From Vogesella indigofera (GTDB lineage Bacteria; Pseudomonadota; Gammaproteobacteria; Burkholderiales; Chromobacteriaceae): a stretch of 64,000 bases of DNA. Below, piece after piece: positions 15,942 through 26,882 of the stretch. The position numbers and the translations under genes were made by a program. Under the pieces are notes generated by a model, which made no database searches, was not told the origin of the DNA, and saw only the letters and a program-made list of their open reading frames with translations. The stretch is taken from positions 1-64,000 of the forward strand of contig NZ_JAQQLA010000010.1 of the NCBI RefSeq assembly GCF_028548395.1. Direction: 5' to 3'. How positions within the stretch are numbered: position 1 is the stretch's first letter; the number at the start of each line of letters is the position of its first letter.

Positions 15942-16079
15942 CAGACGCGGCGGAATCGCGTCTTGCTGGAGCATCGCGGGGAGGCGAGCTGACAGTTCGC
16001 CTGCCGCAACGGCCGGCGCGCGTGTCTTTTGGTCCTGATTTCTCCGCACTCCCTTTTTCTCATCCCGGAGTGTGTATTC
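15942..16079 (+). promoter_or_regulatory. expression platform/leader of btuB copy 2
   Basis: Begins almost directly with the 44-nt element (15944-15987) shared with leader 1. It ends with the same SD-masking arrangement, CACTCC (16047-16052) able to pair with GGAGTG (16067-16072) 7 nt before the ATG. The last 40 nt are nearly identical to leader 1. Confidence 0.7.
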
Positions 16080-17921
16080 ATGTTTGACAACAAAACCCTG
16101 GCCGCACTGCTGGCGCTGGCCTCCGGCCATGCCGCCGTGGCCGCCGATCCCGTCACCACTGGCGAGACCGTGGTGGTTACCGCCACCCGTAGCGCGATCC
16201 CGCTCAGCCGCGTGCTGGCCGACGTCACCGTGCTCGGCCGCGAGGAAATCGAGCAATCCGGCAGCCTGACGCTGCCGGAGCTGCTCAGTCGCCAGCCGGG
16301 GGTCGAGGCCTACAGCAACGGCGGCGAGGGCAAGTCCGCCACCCTGCTGCTGCGCGGCACCAAGGCCGATCACGTGCTGGTGCTGGTCGACGGCATGCGC
16401 ATCGCCTCGGTCACCACCGGTGCCACCGCGCTGGAACACCTGCCACTGGCCGCGATCGAAAAAATCGAGATCCTGCGCGGCCCGGCCTCCAGCCTGTATG
16501 GCGCCGATGCCATCGGCGGCGTGATCCAGATCTTCACCAAGCGTGGTGAAGGTCGCCCGGCACTGAGCTTCCATGCCGGCATCGGTGCCGAACACAAGCG
16601 CAGCAGTGGCGCCGGGCTGTCCGGCAAGGCCGGCAACACCGCCTTCAACCTCGCGCTGGAGCACAACCGTACCGATGGCATTTCCTCGCGCAGCTTCCAG
16701 CCGGGCAAGTACAACCCCGACCGTGACGGCTACGAGAACACCACCTATCTCGCCAGCGTGCAGCACGAGCTGGCCGCCGGCCACAGCCTGGGGCTGAACC
16801 TGTACCAGACCGAGGCCAGCAGCGCCTACGACGCCACCGTCAACAAGGCGGACGAGCTGCGTACGCGCCTGCAGGGGCATAGCATCGAGCTGAAAAACCA
16901 GCTGCGCGCCAACTGGCAGAGTACCTTGCGCTACGCCGAGACCAATGACCGGCAGCACACCTTTACCAAGGGCAATTTCAGCAAGCCGTCCGCGATTGCC
17001 GCTACCCGCCAGCAGGAGTGGCAGTGGCAGCACGACGTGCAGTGGCAGGGCGTCGGCCAGTTCAGCCTCGGCGCGGCGCGCACCGAGCAGCAGATCGAGA
17101 CCCTGAGCAGCTTCAACGGCACCAGCCGCAGCGTGGATTCGCTGTTCGCCGCCTACCAGGGTAGCTTCGGCGCGCACCGGCTGCAGGGCAGCCTGCGCCA
17201 CGACGACAACTCGCAGTTCGGCGACAAGGCCACCGGCCAGCTCGGCTACGGCTACGCGCTGACGCCGCAGTGGCTGCTCGGCGCCGCCTACGGCACCGCG
17301 TTCAAGGCGCCGACCTTCAACCAGCTGTACTGGAGCGGCTCCGGCGCCAGCTATCACGGCAACCCGGCACTACGCCCGGAAGAGGCGCGCAACCGCGAGC
17401 TGTCGCTGAAGTGGCGGCAGCAGGCTGACTACTTCAGCGTGATCGTGTTCGATAACCGGATCGACAACCTGATCGCCAGCAAATCGGCGACCGACGGGTT
17501 GCAGGTCAATATCGACGAGGCGCGCATCACCGGCCAGACGCTGGAAGCCGGCCGCAGCTGGGGCGATTTCAGCCTCGCCGGCAGCATCACCTCGCAGCGG
17601 CCGCGCAGCCAGCCTTCCGGCAAGCTGCTGGCACGCCACGCCAAGTTGTTCGGTGCGCTGACGGCCGGCTGGCAGCTGGACCGTACCCGCCTCAGCGCGG
17701 AATGGCGCGCCAGTGGCCGCCGCTACGACGATGCCGACAACAGCGCAGACAAGGTACTGGGCGGCTACGGCGTGCTCAATCTCGGTGCCGACTACCAGCT
17801 CGACAAGCACTGGCAGCTGAACACGCGGCTGAGCAACGTCGCCGACAAAGACTATCAGACGGTACAGAACTACAATCAGCCTCGCCGCGGCTGGTTCGTC
17901 GGCGTACGCTACGCCGAGTAA
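16080..17921 (+). CDS. btuB: TonB-dependent cobalamin receptor, copy 2
   Basis: 613-aa outer-membrane receptor paralogous to the upstream copy. It has a signal peptide (residues 1 to about 21), TonB box ETVVVTAT (29-36), plug motifs RQPGVE, LRGTKADHVLVLVDG and ILRGPASSLYGADAIGGVIQIFTKR, and a C-terminal barrel ending WFVGVRYAE. Codon use is GC-rich like the rest of the window, unlike copy 1. Riboswitch 2 lies directly upstream; cobU and btuF follow downstream after a terminator. The two receptors may differ in corrinoid preference, which sequence alone cannot settle. Confidence 0.92.
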   Translation: MFDNKTLAALLALASGHAAVAADPVTTGETVVVTATRSAIPLSRVLADVTVLGREEIEQSGSLTLPELLSRQPGVEAYSNGGEGKSATLLLRGTKADHVLVLVDGMRIASVTTGATALEHLPLAAIEKIEILRGPASSLYGADAIGGVIQIFTKRGEGRPALSFHAGIGAEHKRSSGAGLSGKAGNTAFNLALEHNRTDGISSRSFQPGKYNPDRDGYENTTYLASVQHELAAGHSLGLNLYQTEASSAYDATVNKADELRTRLQGHSIELKNQLRANWQSTLRYAETNDRQHTFTKGNFSKPSAIAATRQQEWQWQHDVQWQGVGQFSLGAARTEQQIETLSSFNGTSRSVDSLFAAYQGSFGAHRLQGSLRHDDNSQFGDKATGQLGYGYALTPQWLLGAAYGTAFKAPTFNQLYWSGSGASYHGNPALRPEEARNRELSLKWRQQADYFSVIVFDNRIDNLIASKSATDGLQVNIDEARITGQTLEAGRSWGDFSLAGSITSQRPRSQPSGKLLARHAKLFGALTAGWQLDRTRLSAEWRASGRRYDDADNSADKVLGGYGVLNLGADYQLDKHWQLNTRLSNVADKDYQTVQNYNQPRRGWFVGVRYAE

Positions 17922-17957
17922 GCCCGTCGGGCGTCGTCTCGGTGTGTGTAACACAAC

Positions 17958-17990
17958 ACGATCTGCCCGCCAGTCGGGCAGGTCGTTTTT
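17958..17990 (+). terminator. terminator between btuB copy 2 and cobU
   Basis: ACGATCTGCCCG (17958-17969) pairs with CGGGCAGGTCGT (17975-17986; one G-T pair) and runs into TTTTT. The cobU start is only about 20 nt beyond, so cobU-btuF either depends on read-through or has a promoter inside this short gap. Confidence 0.85.
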
Positions 17991-18010
17991 GATTTCCAGC
18001 AGGAGCGAAC

Positions 18011-18544
18011 ATGACTACGCATCTGATCACCGGCGGCGCCCGCAGCGGCAAGAGCCGTTACGCCGAGCAGCTGGCGCTGGCCCATGACAGGCCGGTGCTG
18101 TATGTCGCCACCGCCGAGCGGCGCGACGATGACAGCTTTGCCGCGCGCATCGCCCATCACCGTGAGCGCCGTCCGGCGGCCTGGGGGCTGATCGAGGCCG
18201 GGCCGGGGCTGGCGGCGGTGATCGTGGCGCAGGGGGCGGCCGGCAGCCTGCTGCTGGTCGACTGCCTCGGCATGTGGCTGATGCGCTTTTTCGACGCCGA
18301 CGGCCAGTTCCAGGCCGACGCCTGGCAGCGCGAACGCAGCGCGCTGCTGGATTCGTTGGCTGCGACGCCGGCCGCGGTGCTGCTGGTCAGCAACGAGATC
18401 GGCTGGGGCGTGGTGCCGCTCGGCGCCGAGACCCGCCACTTCGTCGACGAGCTGGGGCGGCTGAACCAGGACATCGCCGCGCTGTGCCGGCGGGTGACGC
18501 TGGTGGCGTGCGGCCAACCTTTGCCGCTGAAGGCGCCGGCGTGA
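18011..18544 (+). CDS. cobU: adenosylcobinamide kinase / adenosylcobinamide-phosphate guanylyltransferase
   Basis: Bifunctional enzyme that phosphorylates adenosylcobinamide and then transfers GMP to give the CobS substrate. P-loop GGARSGKS at residues 8-15, HHRERRP segment and VSNEIGWGVVP (about 126-136) are classic CobU features. The 177-aa length is normal. AGGAG precedes the ATG. The stop overlaps the GTG start of btuF. The C-terminal ACGQPLPLKA is encoded through a dispersed-word copy (18509-18521). Confidence 0.94.
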   Translation: MTTHLITGGARSGKSRYAEQLALAHDRPVLYVATAERRDDDSFAARIAHHRERRPAAWGLIEAGPGLAAVIVAQGAAGSLLLVDCLGMWLMRFFDADGQFQADAWQRERSALLDSLAATPAAVLLVSNEIGWGVVPLGAETRHFVDELGRLNQDIAALCRRVTLVACGQPLPLKAPA

Positions 18545-19410
18545 GACGGCTGGCGGCCATTGTCCTGGCACTGGGTTGGGTGCTGCCGGCCGTCGCGCAG
18601 CTGACGGTGACGGACGGGCTGGGGCAGACGGTGACGCTGGCGGCGCCGGCGCGGCGCATTGTGGTGCTGGTGCCGCACGCGGTGGAGACGTTGTACGCGA
18701 TCGGCGCCGCGGCGCAGATCGTGGCGGTGGTCGAGCACAGCGACCATCCGCCGGCCGCCAGGCAGCTGCCGCGCGTCGGCAGTTATAGCGGCATCAGCCT
18801 GGAGGCGATCCTGCGTCTGCGCCCCGAGCTGGTGGTGGCCTGGCGCGACGGCGGTCATCCGCGCGAGCTGGCGCGGCTGCGCGCGCTGGGCATTCCGCTG
18901 TATATCAGCGCGCCGCAGAGCGTGGCCGACATCGCCCGCGAAATGCGCGCGCTGGGCAGCCTCAGCGGCCAACAGCGCGGTGCGGCACAACAGGCGGTGC
19001 GCTTCGAGCAGCAATTCGCCAGCCTGCGGCAGCACTACGCTGCGGCGCGGTCGGTGAGCACCTTTGTGCAGGTCGGCGACACGCCGCTGTTCAGCGTCAG
19101 CCGCCACAGTTTTGTCGATAGCCTGATCCAGCTGTGTGGTGGCCGCAACGTGTTTGCCGATGCCGCAGTGCCGGCGCCGCAGGTCAGCGTCGAGGTGGTG
19201 CTGGCGCGCCGGCCGCAGCTGATCCTGGCGTTCGAGGCGCGGCAGCTGGCGTACTGGCAACGTTGGCCGCAACTGCCGGCGGTGGCGCTCGGCAACCTGT
19301 CGCTGCTGGCCGAGGACAGCATCAGCCGCCCCGGCCCGCGGCTGGCCGACGGCGCCCGCCAGCTGTGCCGCCAGATCGATGCTGCGCGGCAGCGCTTGCC
19401 GGCGGGTTGA
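18541..19410 (+). CDS. btuF: periplasmic cobalamin-binding protein BtuF
   Basis: 289-aa class III solute-binding protein. GTG start within the GTGA overlap with cobU, then a signal peptide (RRLAAIVLALGWVLPAVAQ). The helical-backbone binding fold shows in RRIVVLVPHAVETLYAIGA, VGSYSGISLEAILRLRPELVVAW and the C-lobe VSVEVVLARRPQLILAFE. It delivers cobalamin to an inner-membrane BtuCD transporter, but no btuC or btuD is in this window. Operon position after cobU supports cobalamin rather than siderophore binding. A dispersed-word copy lies at 19259-19271. Confidence 0.88.
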   Translation: MRRLAAIVLALGWVLPAVAQLTVTDGLGQTVTLAAPARRIVVLVPHAVETLYAIGAAAQIVAVVEHSDHPPAARQLPRVGSYSGISLEAILRLRPELVVAWRDGGHPRELARLRALGIPLYISAPQSVADIAREMRALGSLSGQQRGAAQQAVRFEQQFASLRQHYAAARSVSTFVQVGDTPLFSVSRHSFVDSLIQLCGGRNVFADAAVPAPQVSVEVVLARRPQLILAFEARQLAYWQRWPQLPAVALGNLSLLAEDSISRPGPRLADGARQLCRQIDAARQRLPAG

Positions 19411-19449
19411 GGCCGGCGCGGCCATTTCGCTGCGGCGCGGCATATCTTG

Positions 19450-19479
19450 CTGACATCGTTGCGCGGCAGGACGTAAAAT
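19450..19479 (+). promoter_or_regulatory. possible promoter of the zapA unit
   Basis: CTGACA (19450-19455) and TAAAAT (19474-19479) separated by 18 bp, about 90 nt upstream of the first gene. Pattern only. Confidence 0.4.
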
Positions 19480-19567
19480 CTGGCGGTCGCTGCGCTGGGC
19501 GCCCGTGCCGGGCGACGGTGGCAGACCCGGTTTGACGCCTCCACTACCCTTGGCTATCCTCGCCGCT

Positions 19568-19771
19568 ATGGAACAAGAACTCGATTATCTGGAAGGCCGT
19601 GTGGTGGCGCTGATTGCGCGTATCCACGAGCTGGAAAACCAGAATGGCCGCTTCGCCGAGGTGCTGGCGCAGACCATGAAGGAAAATGCCGAAATGAAAT
19701 TCGCGCTGGAGGAAACCCGCCACCGCGTTGCCGCGCTGATGACGCGCCTGCCGCAGGAGGATGCCGAATGA
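19568..19771 (+). CDS. small coiled-coil protein upstream of zapA (TIGR02449-like)
   Basis: 67-aa acidic protein with heptad-like hydrophobic spacing throughout (LDYLEGRVVALIARIHELENQ). This predicts a short coiled coil, resembling ZapB-type division factors in architecture. Small proteins of this size directly before zapA are a known conserved family (TIGR02449, from memory). Its TGA overlaps the zapA ATG, so the two are probably made together. A role in Z-ring assembly is inferred from context only. Confidence 0.75.
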   Translation: MEQELDYLEGRVVALIARIHELENQNGRFAEVLAQTMKENAEMKFALEETRHRVAALMTRLPQEDAE

Positions 19772-20082
19772 GCGAGATCGTACAGGTAGATGTGACCCTG
19801 CTCGGGCGTCAGTTCACCATCGGCACGCCGCTGGAAGAGCGCGATACGCTGGAGCAGGCGGTACGGCTGCTGGCGGACAAGATCCAGGCGATCCAGAGCG
19901 GCGGCCGCATCGTCGACGCCGACAAGATCGCAATCATGGCCGCGCTCAACATCGCCCACGACCTGCTGAAAGTAAAAGTTGGCGATGGTGGCTTGGAGAT
20001 GGCGACAATCAGGCGTAAAATACAACACATGAGCGAGGCCGCTGACGAGGCGTTACGCCAGAGCCAGCAAAACCTGTTCTAA
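19768..20082 (+). CDS. zapA: cell division protein ZapA
   Basis: 104-aa FtsZ-bundling protein acting at midcell. The N-terminal globular head (VDVTLLGRQFTIGTPLEERDTLEQAVRLLADKI) and C-terminal coiled coil match the family, as does length. It is followed directly by the 6S RNA gene and 5-formyltetrahydrofolate cyclo-ligase, the order known from many proteobacteria. Confidence 0.92.
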   Translation: MSEIVQVDVTLLGRQFTIGTPLEERDTLEQAVRLLADKIQAIQSGGRIVDADKIAIMAALNIAHDLLKVKVGDGGLEMATIRRKIQHMSEAADEALRQSQQNLF

Positions 20083-20098
20083 ACGAATATCCGTTCAA

Positions 20099-20277
20099 TC
20101 CCCTGCGGTGTTCGAGACGGCCCATAATTCCTTTGTACCAATGCGTTCGCTTATGGTTGTCAGCATGAGTAGCAGGTGTGTCGCGTCCCTTTGCAGATGT
20201 GCCCGAAGCTACTGGCCGGCGACCCCCCCTGGAAACAGGGTACAAGCGAATTCGGCCCGATCGACTCTCGCGGGGGA
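20099..20277 (+). ncRNA. ssrS: 6S RNA
   Basis: About 180 nt between zapA and fau, the conserved location of 6S RNA. The ends TCCCCTGCG (20099-20107) and CGCGGGGGA (20269-20277) close a terminal stem. Inside, CGAGAC...GACTCTCG and the GGAAACAGGGTACAAGCG segment fit betaproteobacterial 6S RNA. It binds sigma-70 RNA polymerase by mimicking an open promoter in stationary phase. Ends are estimates. Confidence 0.88.
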
Positions 20278-20292
20278 CTCCCCCTTCCGCCC

Positions 20293-20898
20293 ATGACATC
20301 CTCTGCTGCCGCTGACAAGGCGCGTTTGCGCCGCGAGATTCGCCAGGCGCGCAAAGCCATTCCTGCCGCACAACGCCATCACGCCGAACAGGCGATCAGC
20401 CGTCATGCCCGCCGGTTTTTCCGCCATGGCCGCCGCATCGGTGCCTATGTCGCTACCGGCTCGGAGCTGGGACTGGACGCGCTGATGGCGCGTGCGCTAG
20501 CGCACGGCTGCCGCGTGTCCTTGCCGGCGCTGCCGCAGCGCGGCCGCAAGATGCTGTTTTCGGTGCTGGATGCGCGCGGGCGCTGGTATCACAACCGCTA
20601 CGGCATTCCGGAGTTTGACGGCGCCAACTGGCGTGCGCGCGATCTGGAGATCCTGTTCGTGCCGCTGCTGGCGGTGGATGAGCAGGGTTATCGCATGGGG
20701 CAGGGCGGAGGTTTTTACGACACCACGCTGGCTTATCTCAACGGTTTTCGCCGCTGGCGGCGGCCGTTGCTGGTCGGCGTCGCCTTCGACTGCCAGCGGG
20801 TGGCGGCGGTGCCGAAAGAGGCGTGGGACGTGCAGCTGGATTACCTGCTGACCGAGTCCGGCCTCATCCGTTACCGACGCCTGGCGGCGCCGGCGTAA
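20293..20898 (+). CDS. fau: 5-formyltetrahydrofolate cyclo-ligase
   Basis: Converts 5-formyl-THF to 5,10-methenyl-THF with ATP. The 201-aa product carries the ATP/folate motif YRMGQGGGFYD (133-143) and the N-terminal KARLRREIRQARKAI Lys/Arg region. The ATG at 20293 follows the 6S RNA; upstream in-frame codons overlap that RNA and are unlikely starts. Also known as ygfA. Co-location with ssrS is typical. Confidence 0.92.
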   Translation: MTSSAAADKARLRREIRQARKAIPAAQRHHAEQAISRHARRFFRHGRRIGAYVATGSELGLDALMARALAHGCRVSLPALPQRGRKMLFSVLDARGRWYHNRYGIPEFDGANWRARDLEILFVPLLAVDEQGYRMGQGGGFYDTTLAYLNGFRRWRRPLLVGVAFDCQRVAAVPKEAWDVQLDYLLTESGLIRYRRLAAPA

Positions 20899-20928
20899 TG
20901 CGGCCGGCGGTTGCCGGCGCGGTGCCGC

Positions 20929-21108
20929 TTAGCGGCAGTTGCCTTTCTTGGCCTGGCCCGGCGGGCAGAACGAACCGCTGCCGCGATGGCCGTCGCCGAT
21001 CTCGATTTCCAGCGGCTTGATTTCGATCGGTTTCACCGACACGCGCGGGCCGCTGATGGTACAGGCGGCAAGTAGTAGCGTCAGGCTGGCAAGCAGGACT
21101 GTTTTCAT
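20929..21108 (-). CDS. small putative lipoprotein
   Basis: 59-aa precursor with a lipobox (LLLAAC, Cys16) and a short mature part containing KPIEIKPLEIEIGDG and the Cys/Lys-rich tail CPPGQAKKGNCR. The two C-terminal Cys could form a disulfide in the periplasm. A purine-rich AGAAGAGAC lies upstream of the ATG. No family is recognised. It is convergent with fau and divergent from the EVE gene. Confidence 0.7.
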   Translation of the reverse strand: MKTVLLASLTLLLAACTISGPRVSVKPIEIKPLEIEIGDGHRGSGSFCPPGQAKKGNCR

Positions 21109-21199
21109 GACATTGTCTCTTCTGGATGGTGGGAGGGAAGGGGATGTCGCATTATATGACATCGCACCCGGTGGCGAGCACCGGCAGCGGAGGACAGGC

Positions 21200-21658
21200 A
21201 TGGCGTACTGGTTGATGAAGTCGGAGCCGGACGAGGTGGGCATCGACCACCTCGCGGCCAACCCCGAGCGCGCGTTCGAGTGGACCGGCGTGCGCAATTA
21301 CCAGGCGCGCAATTTCATGCGCGACCAGATGCAGCCGGGTGACCAGCTGCTGTTCTGGCATTCGTCCTGCCCGCAACCGGGCATTGCCGGCATCGCCGAG
21401 GTGGTCGGCGCCGTGCACGCCGATTCCAGCCAGTTCGATCCCGCCAGCCCGTATTTCGATCCCAAGTCCAGCCCCGAGCAGCCGCGCTGGCAGTGCGTCG
21501 ACGTGCGCTTCGTGTGCAAGACCGCGCTGCTGTCGCCGGCCGTCTTGCGCCAGCATCCGGCGCTGCTGGAGATGACTGTGTTGCAGCGCGGCAACCGGCT
21601 GTCGATCACGCCGGTGACGCCGCAGCAATGGCATTACCTGATGGAGAACCTGCTCTGA
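21200..21658 (+). CDS. EVE domain-containing protein
   Basis: 152-aa EVE-domain protein (PUA-like fold related to YTH domains, thought to bind modified nucleotides in nucleic acid). The N-terminal MAYWLMKSEPDE, WTGVRNYQARNFMRD and LLFWHSSC patterns are diagnostic. GCGGAGGAC lies upstream of the ATG. The TGA overlaps the ATG of the permease gene (TGATG at 21656-21660), so they form an operon. Confidence 0.88.
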   Translation: MAYWLMKSEPDEVGIDHLAANPERAFEWTGVRNYQARNFMRDQMQPGDQLLFWHSSCPQPGIAGIAEVVGAVHADSSQFDPASPYFDPKSSPEQPRWQCVDVRFVCKTALLSPAVLRQHPALLEMTVLQRGNRLSITPVTPQQWHYLMENLL

Positions 21659-22470
21659 TGTTGTCGTTGACGCTGATTGCGGTATTGCTGGCCTGCGGCG
21701 TGGTCGCCGGCTTTCTCGCCGGCCTGCTCGGGGTCGGCGGCGGGCTGGTGATCGTGCCGGTGGTGGTCGGCGTGCTGGATGCCGCCGGCCTCGGCGGCAA
21801 CTACGTGCAGCATCTGGCGGTGGGCACCTCGCTGGCGGTGATGGTGTTCACCAGCATTGCCAGCGTGCGCGCGCACCACAAGAAGGGTGCGGTGAACTGG
21901 GCGATCGTGCGGGGTATGGCGCCGGCGATGATGGTCGGCACTTTCATCGGCAGCCTGCTGGCCGGCTGGATTCCCAGCAACGGCCTGCGCTGGTTCTTCG
22001 TGATCTACGCCTACGTGATCGGCGCGCAGATGTTCTTCGGCGCGGCGCCAGCCGCCAGCCGCGAGCTGCCGGGCATCGCCGGGCAGAGTGCCGCCGGCGG
22101 CGTGATCGGCATGGTGTCGAGCTGGGTCGGCATCGGAGGCGGTTCGATGAGCGTGCCGTTCATGGGCTGGTGTAATGTGCGCATGCATACCGCCATCGCC
22201 ACCAGCGCCGCGCTGGGCTGGCCGATCGCGGTGTCCGGCGCACTGGGCTATCTGACCGCCGGCTGGCAGACGCCGGGGCTGCCGTGGGGCGCGTTCGGCT
22301 TCATCTATCTGCCGGCGATGCTGGCGCTGATGCTGATGACGGTGCTGTGTGCACCGCTGGGCGCGCGCGCCGCCCACGCGCTGCCAGTGGCGAAGCTGAA
22401 AAAGGGCTTTGCGCTGCTGATGGTGGTGATGGCCAGCGAGATGCTGCTCGGCCTGCTGCGTCAGAGTTAG
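21658..22470 (+). CDS. TSUP-family (TauE/SafE) permease
   Basis: 270-aa membrane protein with two related halves. The repeated signatures GFLAGLLGVGGGLVIVP (near residues 18-34) and SSWVGIGGGSMSVP (about 155-168) define the family, which exports small sulfur or organic anions such as sulfite or sulfoacetate. The substrate cannot be read from sequence. Translationally coupled to the EVE gene. Confidence 0.87.
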   Translation: MLSLTLIAVLLACGVVAGFLAGLLGVGGGLVIVPVVVGVLDAAGLGGNYVQHLAVGTSLAVMVFTSIASVRAHHKKGAVNWAIVRGMAPAMMVGTFIGSLLAGWIPSNGLRWFFVIYAYVIGAQMFFGAAPAASRELPGIAGQSAAGGVIGMVSSWVGIGGGSMSVPFMGWCNVRMHTAIATSAALGWPIAVSGALGYLTAGWQTPGLPWGAFGFIYLPAMLALMLMTVLCAPLGARAAHALPVAKLKKGFALLMVVMASEMLLGLLRQS

Positions 22471-22479
22471 GGTCTCTAA

Positions 22480-25212
<2,733 letters not shown>

Positions 25213-25301
25213 TCCCGCTAGCTACGCGCCGCAACGCAACAAGGCGGCTGACGGTATGCCCGTCAGCCGCGTTTTCACAGCGGCGCACACCGGAGTGTCG
25301 T

Positions 25302-25820
25302 ATGAACCGACTGATCAAGAGCACGCTGCTGGCCGGCGCCCTGCTGGCGCTGAGCGCCTGCGGCTTTCACCTGCGCGGGCTGTCGGCACCGCTGACACCG
25401 CTGCCGTTTGCCAGTATCGCCATCCAGCAGGCGGGCAGCCTAACCGAGCCGCTGCAAAGCGCGCTGCAGCGCGACGGTCGCGTGCAGCTGCAAAGCCGTG
25501 CCGCCGACGCCGATGTGGTGCTGACTATCGAGAGCACCGCCAATGCCAAAGACATCCTGACCATCAACCGTGGCGGCAAGGTCAACGAATACCTGCTCAC
25601 CTACCGTGTCGAGGCCAGCGTGCAGCGCAAGGGCGAGGAGCTGCCCCTGCCGCTGACGGTGGTGGTGCGCCGCGAGCTGAGCTACAGCGACAGCGCGGTG
25701 CTGGGCAAGGAGCGCGAGGAAGCCTTGCTGCTGGAAGACATGCGCCGCGATGCCGCCGAGCAGCTGATGCACCGTCTTGCCTACCTGCCGAAACCGGGCA
25801 ATGCCAGCATTAAGCCCTGA
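25302..25820 (+). CDS. lptE: LPS-assembly lipoprotein LptE
   Basis: 172-aa outer-membrane lipoprotein (lipobox LSAC, Cys20, then GFHLRG) that plugs the LptD barrel during LPS export to the cell surface. The conserved CGFHLRG after the cleavage site and location between leuS and holA support the call. A GGAGTG precedes the ATG. The 3' end overlaps holA by 20 nt. Confidence 0.9.
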   Translation: MNRLIKSTLLAGALLALSACGFHLRGLSAPLTPLPFASIAIQQAGSLTEPLQSALQRDGRVQLQSRAADADVVLTIESTANAKDILTINRGGKVNEYLLTYRVEASVQRKGEELPLPLTVVVRRELSYSDSAVLGKEREEALLLEDMRRDAAEQLMHRLAYLPKPGNASIKP

Positions 25821-26811
25821 CGCCTTTATCACGCAGCTGGCGCGCACTCTGGCGCCGCTGTACGTGATCCACGGCGAGGAAGCGCTGCTGGCGCTGGAGG
25901 CCGCCGACGCACTGCGCAGCCGGGCACGGCAGGCCGGCTATGCCGAGCGCGAGGTGCTGACGGTGGAGGGCGCGCATTTCGACTGGTCACAGCTGACTGA
26001 CGCGATGAGCAGCGTGTCGCTGTTTGCCAGCCTCAAGCTGCTGGAAATCCGCATTCCCGGCGGCAAGCCGGGGGTGGAGGGCGGCGAGGCGCTGCAAAGG
26101 TTGGCCGCCAGCCCGCCGCCGGACACCATCACCCTGCTGCAACTGCCGAAGCTGGACCGCAGCCAGCAGAAGAGCAAGTGGTTTGCCGCGCTGGAAAAGA
26201 GCGCGGTGATCACCGAGGCCAAGCCGGTGGGCCGCCACGAGCTGCCGGCGTGGATCGCGCGGCGGCTGCAGCGCCAGGGCCAGACCCTGAACCATGACGC
26301 GGCCAGCTTCTTTGCCGACCGGGTCGAGGGCAATCTGCTGGCGGCGAAGCAGGAAATCGACAAGCTCGCGCTGCTGTACCCGCAGGGCGAGCTGAGCCTG
26401 GCCGATATCCGCGACGCGGTGGCCAACGTGGCGCGCTTCGACGTGTTTCACCTGTCGGAAAGCTGGCTGGCCGGTGACGTGGCGCGCGCCGCGCGCATGC
26501 TGGACGGGCTGGAGGCGGAGGGTGAGGCGCCGGTGCTGGTGTTGTGGTCGTTCACCGAGGACGTGCGCATGCTGATCAAGCTCGGGCGCGGCCTGAAGGA
26601 CGGCCGCGGCGTGCGCGACATGGCCAATGAATTGCGGCTGTGGGGCGACAAGCAGCGGCTGGCGGAGCCGGCGCTGAAACGCATCGGCGGCGCGCGGCTG
26701 ATGCAGGCACTGACCGAGTGCGCGCGCATCGACCGCCAGATCAAGGGCGTGGCGCAGGGCGACGCCTGGCACAGCCTGAAACGGCTGGCCGCCAGTCTCG
26801 CCGCACGCTGA
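25801..26811 (+). CDS. holA: DNA polymerase III subunit delta
   Basis: 336-aa clamp-loader subunit that opens the beta clamp. Family features: PLYVIHGEEALLALEAADALR near the N-terminus, LLEIRIPGGKPG, DGRGVRDM and a C-terminal helical domain with RIDRQIKG. The start at 25801 sits within lptE (20-nt overlap); an in-frame ATG at 25777 is possible. A dispersed-word copy lies at 26097-26108. A bidirectional terminator follows. Confidence 0.93.
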   Translation: MPALSPDAFITQLARTLAPLYVIHGEEALLALEAADALRSRARQAGYAEREVLTVEGAHFDWSQLTDAMSSVSLFASLKLLEIRIPGGKPGVEGGEALQRLAASPPPDTITLLQLPKLDRSQQKSKWFAALEKSAVITEAKPVGRHELPAWIARRLQRQGQTLNHDAASFFADRVEGNLLAAKQEIDKLALLYPQGELSLADIRDAVANVARFDVFHLSESWLAGDVARAARMLDGLEAEGEAPVLVLWSFTEDVRMLIKLGRGLKDGRGVRDMANELRLWGDKQRLAEPALKRIGGARLMQALTECARIDRQIKGVAQGDAWHSLKRLAASLAAR

Positions 26812-26830
26812 GTTGCGACGCGCCGGCCAA

Positions 26831-26864
26831 GCAAAAGCCCCTGTCCACGGACAGGGGCTTTTGC
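26831..26864. terminator. bidirectional terminator between holA and the transglycosylase gene
   Basis: Sixteen-base perfect arms GCAAAAGCCCCTGTCC / GGACAGGGGCTTTTGC, with A-runs and T-runs on both sides of the hairpin, between convergent genes. Confidence 0.9.
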
Positions 26865-26882
26865 ATGTGGTGGCCGGCCGCC

